A stretch of 64,000 nt of DNA, taken from the NCBI RefSeq assembly GCF_003933245.1, contig NZ_QUSX01000001.1, positions 62,001 through 126,000 of the forward strand. Reading direction: 5' to 3'. Source of the DNA: Maribacter algicola. Lineage in GTDB: Bacteria; Bacteroidota; Bacteroidia; Flavobacteriales; Flavobacteriaceae. The position numbers were made by a program, and so were the translations under genes. Below the pieces are notes generated by a model. It made no database searches. It was not told the origin of the DNA and worked only from the letters and a program-made list of their open reading frames with translations. How positions within the stretch are numbered: position 1 is the first letter of the stretch; each line of letters begins with the position of its first letter. This document shows, piece by piece, positions 17,841-25,732 of this stretch.

Positions 17841-17903
17841 GAAAGCAATATACTAAAATAGTGTTAAAAAGCTATCATACCATTTTGACCCAAAAAATTT
17901 ATA

Positions 17904-18206
17904 CTAATGGATTTTTAGTTTTTCTATCATTTCCAAAGAAACATTTCCCGCATAAACACCATAGGCATCGACCAAGAGCCCCCTTTCACCCGTACTGGTT
18001 TCAATAACGTAGAGAATAGTACTGTCATCTGGATTGGTCTGTCCCTCAAAACGATAGTATTTAAGGACATTTAGGTCCACTGTCTTGTGAATATTCCTTT
18101 TTGCCTTGTTTTCGATACCAACGTCGCATAGGTTAAAATCCTCCGAAAATCCTTCTTTTTTTAATTCATTTATTGCCTCAGAAAGTGATTTATATGATTT
18201 TTCCAT
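17904..18206 (-). CDS. Small conserved protein, often misnamed PRPP synthetase
   Basis: 100 residues from the ATG at 18206 (an ATG at 18215 is equally possible). The chain has SYKSLSEAINELKKEGFSEDF, then YYRFEGQTNPDDSTILYVIET and GERGLLVDAYGVYAG. From memory, this family in Flavobacteria is sometimes labelled phosphoribosylpyrophosphate synthetase. At this length it cannot be that enzyme and no PRPP motif is present. Function unknown. Confidence 0.8.
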   Translation of the reverse strand: MEKSYKSLSEAINELKKEGFSEDFNLCDVGIENKAKRNIHKTVDLNVLKYYRFEGQTNPDDSTILYVIETSTGERGLLVDAYGVYAGNVSLEMIEKLKIH

Positions 18207-18272
18207 TAGTCCCATTTTTAGTTTCTATAAGTTAATAATTGATAGCACCAATTACAACACTATTTGTTTTTA

Positions 18273-18280
18273 TAACTTTG
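18273..18280 (+). promoter_or_regulatory. -7 box for thioredoxin-like gene
   Basis: TAACTTTG (TAnnTTTG) 17 bp before the ATG at 18297. Confidence 0.45.
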
Positions 18281-18296
18281 AAAATAAAATTGAGAC

Positions 18297-18857
18297 ATGG
18301 CAAGAACACCGAGTAATATGTTGGAACTAGGTACAAAAGCACCTCCATTTATGCTTTTGGATACCGTTTCTGGAACTATGTTAAACCTTCAACAGCTTAA
18401 AGGCGAAAAGGGAACGGTGGTAATGTTTATATGCAATCATTGTCCTTTTGTCATTCATGTCAATCCAAAAATAACGGAGCTGGCCAATCTCTATCAAGAA
18501 ATGGGGATCCAGTTTATTGCCATTTCCAGTAACGATATTGAAAACTATCCGCAGGATGCCCCAAACCTTATGAAACTGAAAGCAATGGAAGAAGGTTATC
18601 CATTCCCCTATTTGTACGATGCAACACAAGAAGTGGCCACATCTTATGACGCTGCGTGTACACCAGACTTCTATTTATTCGACGAAGAACAATCCCTAAT
18701 ATATAGAGGTCAATTGGATGATTCCCGTCCAGAAAATGGAATACCACTTACGGGCAAGGATCTTTGCAATGCCATGGATGCCCTTTTGAACGGCACCCAA
18801 GTTTCGAATATCCAAAAACCGAGCATTGGCTGCAACATTAAATGGAAAGCGAATTGA
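18297..18857 (+). CDS. Thioredoxin-family AhpC/TSA redox protein
   Basis: 186 residues. The thioredoxin-fold domain holds the CNHC active site in VVMFICNHCPFVIHVNPK and the cis-Pro region AACTPDFYLFDEEQSLIYRGQ. No signal peptide, so cytosolic. It belongs to the redoxin-domain proteins found next to GNAT genes in Flavobacteria; a specific reductase or peroxidase activity is not proven by the sequence. The GNAT gene follows 31 bp downstream. Confidence 0.9.
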   Translation: MARTPSNMLELGTKAPPFMLLDTVSGTMLNLQQLKGEKGTVVMFICNHCPFVIHVNPKITELANLYQEMGIQFIAISSNDIENYPQDAPNLMKLKAMEEGYPFPYLYDATQEVATSYDAACTPDFYLFDEEQSLIYRGQLDDSRPENGIPLTGKDLCNAMDALLNGTQVSNIQKPSIGCNIKWKAN

Positions 18858-18888
18858 TTGTCCAATTTTGTTGTTAATTTGACATGCT

Positions 18889-19425
18889 ATGTGCTTGGAG
18901 GCAGGACTTAAGTTCGTTAAACTGGCACCATCTCTTTATGATAGTTATATCCATATTGGGACAATGGCCTATAACCAACATTATAGGCACTTATGGCCCA
19001 ATGGGGACACTACCACATATATCCAAAATAGCTTTACAAAACAGGTACTATTAAACGAGGAGTTGGATATAAACACCGATCTTTATATAATACAACTAGA
19101 TACTACCTATGTAGGGCTTTTAAAAGTAACATTGCACAAAAGTATTTTAACCTTTACGGAATCAGAAGCCATTTATTTGGATAAAATATACATTCTAAAT
19201 GAGTTCTCGGGTCAGGGAATTGGCGCCAAGTCCATCCAATTCGTTGAGGACAAGGCCAGAAAGCTTTCAAAAAAAGTACTTTTTTTGGAATCCATGCAAA
19301 AAGGACGGGCACTAGGTTTTTATCTTGTCAACGGCTTTACCATAGTGGCCAATAGCACAGTTCCGTTTGATAACGTAATTGAAGATGAGAAACCCATGTA
19401 CCTTCTGAAGAAAGACATTCTTTAA
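18889..19425 (+). CDS. GNAT family N-acetyltransferase
   Basis: 178 residues. The acetyl-CoA binding loop appears as LNEFSGQGIGAKSIQFVEDKA (R/Q-x-x-G-x-G/A type), preceded by the beta-strand IYLDKIYI and followed by LGFYLVNGFTIV. The acceptor is unknown. Its stop lies 1 bp from the convergent DinB-like gene. Confidence 0.88.
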   Translation: MCLEAGLKFVKLAPSLYDSYIHIGTMAYNQHYRHLWPNGDTTTYIQNSFTKQVLLNEELDINTDLYIIQLDTTYVGLLKVTLHKSILTFTESEAIYLDKIYILNEFSGQGIGAKSIQFVEDKARKLSKKVLFLESMQKGRALGFYLVNGFTIVANSTVPFDNVIEDEKPMYLLKKDIL

Positions 19426-19426
19426 T

Positions 19427-19963
19427 CTACCACCCTTCCCTTATCATTAAATTTTGAATGTGTGCCAAATGATGGTTTCCATGCCAGGCATATTTTCCAA
19501 TATTTTCAGCAACCGTAACCTTTACTTGACCATCTGGATGGATATAGAATTTTTCGAATTGACCCTCTTCCAACCCTCTAAGCAAAAAAACCAATTTAGC
19601 ATGCAAGGCTTCAATATAAGTCAGTGAAAGTGAAATTGGAGCGGTTTTGGCATCGATTAAGTCACTCCAAGACTTTTCGTCGTAAGCTTTAATCAATGGT
19701 GCATCTTCCGTTAGTGCCCATTTAAAACGAGTATAGCTGTGGTGATGGCTATCTGCGATATGATGGACCAATTGCCTTATTGACCAGCCTTCAGGTCTAT
19801 ATGGAGTATCCAGCTGTGATTCATTTAGAGAAAGTATAAGTGGTCCTAGCCTTTTGGGTAGACTTTCAAGTTCCTGTATCCAAGAGTTCCTAACCTGCTT
19901 TGAAATGGTTTCCGGGCAAATAAAATGTCCTATCGGATAGCGTAATTTTTCAAGGTTTTCCAT
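19427..19963 (-). CDS. DinB/YfiT-like metal-dependent hydrolase
   Basis: 178 residues, four-helix bundle DinB fold of the YfiT type. The metal-binding histidines are visible in WSIRQLVHHIADSHHHSY and GKYAWHGNHHLAHIQNL. Relatives act as bacillithiol transferases or hydrolases; thiol specificity here is unknown. Convergent with the GNAT gene. Confidence 0.9.
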   Translation of the reverse strand: MENLEKLRYPIGHFICPETISKQVRNSWIQELESLPKRLGPLILSLNESQLDTPYRPEGWSIRQLVHHIADSHHHSYTRFKWALTEDAPLIKAYDEKSWSDLIDAKTAPISLSLTYIEALHAKLVFLLRGLEEGQFEKFYIHPDGQVKVTVAENIGKYAWHGNHHLAHIQNLMIREGW

Positions 19964-20060
19964 TGTATAAAATTAAAAATTTAATAGAGTTTTAACCATA
20001 AAATCCGTTTATAAAACTAATAATCTAGTAATTTTATAGGATAATTAAAATACAAAAATA

Positions 20061-20699
20061 ATGGCAACAATACGATTAGGCGACACGGCACCAAATTTTA
20101 CAGCAGACAGTTCCATGGGAACTCTAAATTTATATGATTATCTAGGGGATAGCTGGGGAATTCTATTCTCACATCCCGCGGATTTCACACCTGTTTGTAC
20201 AACAGAATTGGGAACTGCAGCCAATTTTAAACCAGAGTTCGATAAAAGAAATGTCAAAATGTTGGCCTTGAGTGTAGATGGAGCTGATTCCCACAATGAA
20301 TGGATAAAGGATATCAACGAAGTACAAAACACATCTGTCAATTTTCCAATCATAGCCGATGAGGACAAAAAGGTTTCCACGCTTTATGACATGATTCACC
20401 CAAAAGCGGATAGCAATCTAACGGTAAGAAGCGTATTTATTATTGCTCCGGACAAAACTGTGAAACTGATCCTTACCTATCCGGCCTCCACAGGGCGTAA
20501 TTTTTATGAATTATTGAGAGTTATAGATTCGCTTCAGTTAACAGCCTATCATAAAGTTGCCACACCGGCGAATTGGGAACATGGCAATGATGTTGTGGTT
20601 AGCCCGGCAATTCCTACAAAAGAAGCTAGGGAACTATTTACCAAGGGCGTGGAAGAAATAAAGCCCTATTTAAGAATGACCCCTGACCCAACGGCATAG
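20061..20699 (+). CDS. 1-Cys peroxiredoxin (Prx6 type)
   Basis: 212 residues. The peroxidatic Cys is in HPADFTPVCTTELGTAA (PxxxTxxC, about Cys45). The long C-terminal domain (PASTGRNFYELLRVIDSLQLT, TPANWEHGNDVVVSPAIP) is typical of the Prx6/AhpC-TSA 1-Cys class. It reduces hydroperoxides in the cytosol. Monocistronic, divergent from the DinB-like gene. Confidence 0.94.
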   Translation: MATIRLGDTAPNFTADSSMGTLNLYDYLGDSWGILFSHPADFTPVCTTELGTAANFKPEFDKRNVKMLALSVDGADSHNEWIKDINEVQNTSVNFPIIADEDKKVSTLYDMIHPKADSNLTVRSVFIIAPDKTVKLILTYPASTGRNFYELLRVIDSLQLTAYHKVATPANWEHGNDVVVSPAIPTKEARELFTKGVEEIKPYLRMTPDPTA

Positions 20700-20742
20700 G
20701 CAAACATATTGATATAGTACACGTAAAATAAAATTCATAATT

Positions 20743-20772
20743 ATGAGATAACTTGCTAAAAAGCTATCTCAT
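20743..20772. promoter_or_regulatory. Hairpin between peroxiredoxin and cold-shock genes
   Basis: ATGAGATA (20743-20750) pairs perfectly with TATCTCAT (20765-20772), with an inner GCT/AGC pair closing an AAAA loop. No T-run follows on the plus strand, so it is not a clear terminator for the peroxiredoxin gene. It could be a 5' leader structure of the cold-shock mRNA or a bidirectional terminator with a weak tail. Confidence 0.5.
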
Positions 20773-20824
20773 AAAGAATTAAACGTTATCTTCGCATTTT
20801 AATTTAATATATAATTTTTTTATT

Positions 20825-21019
20825 ATGAGTAAAGGAACAGTAAAATTCTTCAATGATTCCAAAGGTTATGGTTTCATCACCGAAGATGGTTCAAACACAG
20901 ATCATTTTGTACACATTTCTGGCTTAATCGATGAAGTTCGAGAAGGTGATGTTGTAGAATTTGAACTACAACAAGGTAAAAAAGGATTGAACGCCGTTAA
21001 TGTGAAGGTTCTTGACTAG
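20825..21019 (+). CDS. Cold-shock domain protein (CspA family)
   Basis: 64 residues with RNP1 (KGYGFI) and RNP2 (HFVHIS) motifs: GTVKFFNDSKGYGFITEDG. It is a cytosolic single-strand RNA/DNA-binding chaperone. It has its own strong terminator. A degenerate -7 box (TATCTTCG) lies about 40 bp upstream of the start. Confidence 0.96.
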   Translation: MSKGTVKFFNDSKGYGFITEDGSNTDHFVHISGLIDEVREGDVVEFELQQGKKGLNAVNVKVLD

Positions 21020-21048
21020 GTAACGATTTAACTTTTTTATAGTTCTAT

Positions 21049-21080
21049 AGCCCGGACAAATTGTCCGGGCTTTTATTTTT
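21049..21080 (+). terminator. Terminator after cold-shock gene
   Basis: Stem AGCCCGGACAA/TTGTCCGGGCT (21049-21071) followed by TTTTATTTTT. Confidence 0.92.
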
Positions 21081-21158
21081 CTAAGTTTACGCAACCTTTT
21101 TACATTTTTGAATCTTCAAAGAAAGCATTTTTCAGTTCCCCACACTAAAATCTGACTT

Positions 21159-21245
21159 ATGAACACTTTCTTTGGAGTACTCCTATTTTTGATTCTTTTA
21201 AATATCGCTATGTTGGCAACTAGTTTTAGAAGAAAGAAAAATTAA
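21159..21245 (+). CDS. Tiny single-pass membrane protein, Asn15 family member 1
   Basis: 28 residues: MNTFFGVLLFLILLNIAM, then LATSFRRKKN. One hydrophobic helix (4-22) is followed by a basic tail (RRKK), so C-terminus inside is likely. It aligns without gaps to the ORFs at 21341 and 37358, sharing T3, F4, L9, L11, I12 and N15. The conservation between paralogs is the evidence that it is coding. Function unknown. Confidence 0.65.
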   Translation: MNTFFGVLLFLILLNIAMLATSFRRKKN

Positions 21246-21340
21246 TATTCCCTAAAATTCTAGTAGGGTTTTGTAAGAACAAATTGTTTCTCAAATGTGA
21301 TTGAAATACAGTTTGTCAACTTTATAAACCCTTATCCCAA

Positions 21341-21424
21341 ATGAAAACTTTTTTGGCCATTATTCTCCTTTTAATATTGTTCAATGCCATTTTATTGATT
21401 TCAAGTTATTTGAAGACAAAATGA
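21341..21424 (+). CDS. Tiny single-pass membrane protein, Asn15 family member 2
   Basis: 27 residues: MKTFLAIILLLILFNAIL, then LISSYLKTK. Same layout as the ORF 95 bp upstream: Thr3-Phe4, a leucine-rich helix with Asn at 15, Ser near 21, and a short basic end. A terminator follows directly (21426-21456), which supports a real transcript. Function unknown. Confidence 0.65.
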   Translation: MKTFLAIILLLILFNAILLISSYLKTK

Positions 21425-21425
21425 G

Positions 21426-21456
21426 AACACCCCGGAAATTCCGAGGTGTTTTTTTA
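21426..21456 (+). terminator. Terminator after tiny membrane protein genes
   Basis: Stem AACACC..CGG/CCG..GGTGTT around an AAATT loop, followed by six more T. Confidence 0.85.
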
Positions 21457-21476
21457 GTTTAGGACTGATTTTATAT

Positions 21477-22409
21477 TTACCCTACCTTCATCAACTCAAC
21501 ATCAAAAACCAAGGTAGCATCTGGAGGTATGACACCACCTGCACCGGCACTTCCATAGGCCAAATCCGATGGAATAACAAAGCGCGCCTTGTCACCTACC
21601 CGAAGCAATCCAATACCTTCATCCCATCCGGGGATTACCTGACCTACTCCCAATTGAAATTCAATGGGCGAACTCCTTTTGTACGAAGAATCAAAGACTT
21701 GACCATCTACCAAGGCTCCTTCATAATGTACCGATACCATTTTACCTTTCTCGGCCTTTGGTCCATCTCCCTTTTGAATCAGTTTATATCTGAGACCGGA
21801 ATCCGTTTCATCAAACCCAGCGGCAACTTTGTCCAAAGCCGCCTTTTGCGCCGCTTTTGCAGCGGCCAAACGCTCCGCTTTTGACGTTTCAAAATTTTCA
21901 AATGCGTACGCGGCATCCCAAGCTTTGGCCTTTTCCCCTACTCTCACAATCTCTACGGAATCCATGGTATCCCCTTGGGAAATAGCATCCACAACTTCCT
22001 GTCCGCTAACAACCTGACCAAAAACTGTATGTTTACCATCCAACCAAGGTGTTGGAACATGTGTTATAAAGAACTGACTCCCATTCGTTCCCGGTCCCGC
22101 ATTCGCCATAGAAAGTACTCCTGGTCCATCATGTTTCAATGCTGGATGGAACTCGTCATCAAACTTATACCCGGCATCACCTGTTCCCGTTCCCAGTGGG
22201 CATCCTCCTTGAATCATAAAATCAGGAATTACCCTATGAAATTTCAGCCCGTCGTAATAAGGTTCTCCTAAATCCTTCACCTTGTTTTTCCTTTTACCCT
22301 CGGCCAAGGCGACAAAATTTCCAACTGTTCCAGGTGTTTTGTCATAGGTTAGTCTAACCAATATTTCACCCTTTGTAGTGTTGAATTTTGCGTATAATCC
22401 GTCTTCCAT
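21477..22409 (-). CDS. Dual-family peptidyl-prolyl isomerase (cyclophilin-FKBP fusion)
   Basis: 310 residues with two unrelated PPIase domains. The cyclophilin domain (about 5-160) shows [13 protein letters not shown] (catalytic Arg), NGSQFFIT and [12 protein letters not shown]. An Ala/Lys-rich helical linker (about 175-200) leads to an FKBP domain (about 205-310): [55 protein letters not shown]. No signal peptide, so a cytosolic folding catalyst. Dual-family immunophilins are known from a few bacteria and apicomplexans. Confidence 0.93.
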   Translation of the reverse strand: MEDGLYAKFNTTKGEILVRLTYDKTPGTVGNFVALAEGKRKNKVKDLGEPYYDGLKFHRVIPDFMIQGGCPLGTGTGDAGYKFDDEFHPALKHDGPGVLSMANAGPGTNGSQFFITHVPTPWLDGKHTVFGQVVSGQEVVDAISQGDTMDSVEIVRVGEKAKAWDAAYAFENFETSKAERLAAAKAAQKAALDKVAAGFDETDSGLRYKLIQKGDGPKAEKGKMVSVHYEGALVDGQVFDSSYKRSSPIEFQLGVGQVIPGWDEGIGLLRVGDKARFVIPSDLAYGSAGAGGVIPPDATLVFDVELMKVG

Positions 22410-22431
22410 TTTACTTGTTTTAAATGAGGTG

Positions 22432-22439
22432 CAAAGGTA
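22432..22439 (-). promoter_or_regulatory. -7 box for PPIase gene
   Basis: TACCTTTG on the minus strand (TAnnTTTG), 22 bp upstream of the ATG. Confidence 0.5.
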
Positions 22440-22485
22440 ATCAAAAGAATATATTGGAGCCTAGATCCACTTATCCAACTTTCCG

Positions 22486-23889
22486 TTAGGGAGTTAAACC
22501 ATATTTATCCACGAGGTATACCAAACTCGTCATGGATGCGGCACCTAGCTCGAGTTCCCTTTTGTTGACCTGTTCGAACGTATCGTTTTCCGCATGATGA
22601 TAATCGAAATATCGTTGGGAGTCGGGTCTAAGGCCGGCCAACGTAATACTTTCATTCTTCAAGGGACCAATATCCGCTCCACTTCCCCCCATTTCAAATA
22701 AATGAATTAAATATGGTTCAAAAAGGTCTTTCCAGCCAATGATTTTTTCAAAACTTGATTCGGGGCCATCAAAAGTGAATCCCCGTGGAGTGAATCCCCC
22801 TGAATCGCTTTCCAATCCAAAGATGTGGTTTTCTTTATTTTCCTTTGCAACATTGGCATATTCAGTTCCGCCTCGCAAACCATTTTCCTCGTTCATGAAC
22901 AGAACAACACGGATGGTCCTTTTTGGTCTATATCCTATTTTCTTAAAAATCTGCAACACCTCCATACTCTGCACACAACCTGCTCCATCATCGTGGGATC
23001 CATCGCCCAAATCCCAGGAATCCAAATGTCCTCCTACCACTATAATTTCCTCTGGATGGGTGCTTCCCTTTATTTCACCAATGACGTTGTACGACTCAAC
23101 ATCTGCAAACTGCTTACAGTTTTGCTTGAAATAAAATTTGATATTGGGATTCAATCTTAAAGTGGCGCTCAACAATTCGGCCGCGTTGGTACTAATGGCC
23201 GCTGCGGGGATTTTTTTGTTTTCTGGCAAGTCCCCGTAACTCATGGACCCGGTGTGGGGATAGTCATCCAATCTTAAGTTCATGGACCTAACAATAATAC
23301 CTATAGCACCATATTTGACTGCTTCCATGGCTCCGGCATAACGTTGATCTACACACCCCGAATATGACGCAAACGTATTTATCAAGGTAGGGTCCATAGG
23401 CCGATTGTAAAAAACGATCTTACCCTTGATTTGTGCTTCTCCCAAAGCCGCCAAATCTTCAAGGCCCTTTACTTCGACCACCTCAGACTTAACCCCATTT
23501 GGCGGGGTAGCCACGGATCCTCCAAGCGCGGTAATGGGAACATTGGTAGTAACACCTGGAGAGGTTTCAAAATATGCGAATTCAGGTATTCCCCTTACCC
23601 ACTTTGGCACCATAACGGGCTGTAACCAAACTTTGTCCAAACCAAGGGAATCAAGTTCTTGCTTTGTATAGTTGACGGCCTGTTGGGCTTGAATAGATCC
23701 TGAAAGTCGCCCTCCAATTTGATTGGAGAGATAGTTCAACCAGTCATATGACTTCCCTTGGGTCAATGCTACATCATAGATTTTCTTAATCTGTTCTTGG
23801 TCTGAATTTTGGGACCACCCCGTCTGAACAAAAAAAAGGCAGTAAATGCCTAGTTTAATCGTTCTTTTCACTTTGAAGTTGATTCTCAT
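22486..23889 (-). CDS. M28 family zinc peptidase (carboxypeptidase Q-like), exported
   Basis: 467 residues with a signal peptide (MRINFKVKRTIKLGIYCLFF...WSQ). A PA-domain insertion (about 125-250) precedes the M28 core: GGHLDSWDLGDGSHDDGAGC (zinc His and Asp, cited to 20 residues), then VLFMNEENGLRGGTEYA (catalytic Glu-Glu) and a C-terminal YFDYHHAENDTFEQV. It probably acts as an aminopeptidase or carboxypeptidase in the periplasm. The start overlaps the PPK2 3' end by 35 bp, so the two are likely cotranscribed. Confidence 0.92.
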   Translation of the reverse strand: MRINFKVKRTIKLGIYCLFFVQTGWSQNSDQEQIKKIYDVALTQGKSYDWLNYLSNQIGGRLSGSIQAQQAVNYTKQELDSLGLDKVWLQPVMVPKWVRGIPEFAYFETSPGVTTNVPITALGGSVATPPNGVKSEVVEVKGLEDLAALGEAQIKGKIVFYNRPMDPTLINTFASYSGCVDQRYAGAMEAVKYGAIGIIVRSMNLRLDDYPHTGSMSYGDLPENKKIPAAAISTNAAELLSATLRLNPNIKFYFKQNCKQFADVESYNVIGEIKGSTHPEEIIVVGGHLDSWDLGDGSHDDGAGCVQSMEVLQIFKKIGYRPKRTIRVVLFMNEENGLRGGTEYANVAKENKENHIFGLESDSGGFTPRGFTFDGPESSFEKIIGWKDLFEPYLIHLFEMGGSGADIGPLKNESITLAGLRPDSQRYFDYHHAENDTFEQVNKRELELGAASMTSLVYLVDKYGLTP

Positions 23890-24742
23890 AGTCGTCTAAA
23901 TTAGCCATTATTTCAGCTTCCAAGGCGGGCTCCCTTATATCTTTGTATTTTTTTAACCTTTGTAACAAAATCTTGGCAACAATGACTCGGGCCGCCTTTT
24001 TATTGTCCGCCGGTATCGTATACCAAGGGGCATGCTCCTTTGTGGTATTGTTTATGGCCTCTTCATAACAGAACTGATAGTTATCCCATAATTTCCGTTC
24101 CTTAAGATCTCCTGGTGAGAACTTCCAATGCTTCTCGCGTAACGCTAATCTTCTCAAAAGACGTTGTCGCTGTTCCTCCTTGGAAAGGTGTAAAAAGAAC
24201 TTGAATATGATCGTACCATTTTCATGCAAATGGCGTTCAAAATTGTTTATCTGCTCAAAGCGGTTGTCCCAAAACTTCTGGTCTATATCCCCCACACTAT
24301 GTATGCCCGGTATACGTTCATTAAGAATGTATTCCGGGTGGACACGGGTTACCAGCACATTTTCATAGTGTGTTCTATTAAAAACACCGAATTTCCCTTT
24401 GGCGGGCAAAACCAAATAATGCCGCCACAAATAATTATGGTCCAATTCCAATTCCGTTGGCACTTTAAAACTATGCACCTGTACACCCCTTACGTTGAAG
24501 TCCTTGAACACCTCTCGCACCAGACTATCCTTCCCTGCAGTATCCATTCCTTGAAGACAAATTAATACGCTGTACTTGTTATGGGCGTAAAGAATATCCT
24601 GAAATTCTCCCAATTCCCTCCTAACCTTACCAAGATCCTTTTTTAATTGCTTATCTGTTTTTCCAAAATCCTCAAAACTTGGAACCTTAGCGATTTGGAT
24701 GCTTTCGCGCACCCTATATTTTTCAATATCTATATAATCCAT
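23855..24742 (-). CDS. ppk2: Polyphosphate kinase 2 (PPK2 family)
   Basis: 295 residues. The PPK2 P-loop is CLQGMDTAGKDSLVREVF (about 85-100) and the second motif is GVFNRTHYENVLVTRVHPE. The lid-region HLSKEEQRQRLLRRL and W-rich HWKFSPGDLKERKLWDNY are also typical. It transfers phosphate between polyphosphate and nucleotides in the cytosol; AMP, ADP or GDP preference cannot be read from this sequence. It precedes the M28 peptidase gene. Confidence 0.93.
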   Translation of the reverse strand: MDYIDIEKYRVRESIQIAKVPSFEDFGKTDKQLKKDLGKVRRELGEFQDILYAHNKYSVLICLQGMDTAGKDSLVREVFKDFNVRGVQVHSFKVPTELELDHNYLWRHYLVLPAKGKFGVFNRTHYENVLVTRVHPEYILNERIPGIHSVGDIDQKFWDNRFEQINNFERHLHENGTIIFKFFLHLSKEEQRQRLLRRLALREKHWKFSPGDLKERKLWDNYQFCYEEAINNTTKEHAPWYTIPADNKKAARVIVAKILLQRLKKYKDIREPALEAEIMANLDDYENQLQSEKND

Positions 24743-24936
24743 ACCGAAATATAGAATATTAATCGGTGAAGTTGGAATCCATTCAAAAAAAAATCTCCGT
24801 TCGACCTAGAAAACGAACCAATGAACTATTGAACGAACAACTTTGCTTTCCTATCGAAAAAATAAGTCCCAAGGCCAATAGCCATTGTAAATTTAGCCCT
24901 GTAAAAATCCCAAATTTTACGACCAAACTTATTCGA

Positions 24937-25635
24937 ATGAACAAAACCTACACAAACCTCATCCTTGTAGTATTCCTTATTTTCCTTAGTTCCTTTGCAA
25001 ACCTTAGGGAATGTGAATATGCCGAAGCCAACATTGAATTTGCAAAGTCCCAAACGGAAAAGGCATTGGAAAATCCCGATATTAACATTCTAAAATACCA
25101 TGTTTACAAGGCTATAAGCGCGATTCAAAAAACCGAAAAAAAACTTTCCAATTGTGGTTGCGAACATGCTCAAAAAGAATTGGAAGAGAGCGTTGAAAAC
25201 TTAAAATTGGCCACAAAGCAGGAAGAACTCTTTAAAGCAAAGGACTTACTTTTAATATCACTGGAGAGTATCATGAAGGGTTTGAACTCACTTTCTGAAC
25301 ATGAGTACCACGAAAAACAAAACAGGGAGGAATTGGCAAAAGCTCAATCACAAGACCCTAATGGGAATAGTAAGAAAACGGTGGTAGCGCAATCCGTAAG
25401 TCCCATATACAAAGAGATTGATCAATCCTTAGAGAGGTACAGAAAATCGCTCAATGCTGTCGTTGAAACTGTCAATTGTAAGGAAGCAAGTAGTTTTGCA
25501 AATAACATTATCGAGCAATGCGAAAACCAACTATTGGTGGAAAACCTTACCGAAGGTAAAAAATACTACTATCTCAGAACCAAGGAAATTACGGTCAATG
25601 CGTTAGAGAAACTTCGTGATTGCTACGGTAAGTAA
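24937..25635 (+). CDS. Exported hypothetical helical protein
   Basis: 232 residues starting at the ATG at 24937 (MNKTYTNLILVVFLIFLSSF signal). The mature chain is helical and Cys-containing (LRECEYAEANIEFAKSQTEK, LSNCGCEHAQKELEESVENL, CKEASSFANNIIEQCENQLL). The open frame extends 57 codons upstream without a plausible start signal or conservation clues, so I exclude it. No named family recognised; function unknown. Confidence 0.7.
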   Translation: MNKTYTNLILVVFLIFLSSFANLRECEYAEANIEFAKSQTEKALENPDINILKYHVYKAISAIQKTEKKLSNCGCEHAQKELEESVENLKLATKQEELFKAKDLLLISLESIMKGLNSLSEHEYHEKQNREELAKAQSQDPNGNSKKTVVAQSVSPIYKEIDQSLERYRKSLNAVVETVNCKEASSFANNIIEQCENQLLVENLTEGKKYYYLRTKEITVNALEKLRDCYGK

Positions 25636-25685
25636 CGCGCACTTGTTGAAGACCTTAAGAATTCCAATGCTTAAAATTTAAAATC

Positions 25686-25728
25686 TGGAGTAACACCTAA
25701 TGGAACATTAAGCCTTTAGGCGTTACTC
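25686..25728. terminator. Long hairpin after hypothetical gene
   Basis: GAGTAAC-A-CCTAA pairs with TTAGG-C-GTTACTC (one mismatch), between convergent genes. No strong T-run on either side, so it is a possible bidirectional terminator. Confidence 0.5.
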
Positions 25729-25732
25729 TAGA

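Noticed and set aside
17904..18206. PRPP synthetase
   Set aside because: 100 residues and no PRPP-binding motif; only a label copied within the family.
24766..24936. 57-codon N-terminal extension of the hypothetical at 24937
   Set aside because: It would place a signal peptide in the middle of the protein; the ATG at 24937 begins a normal signal.
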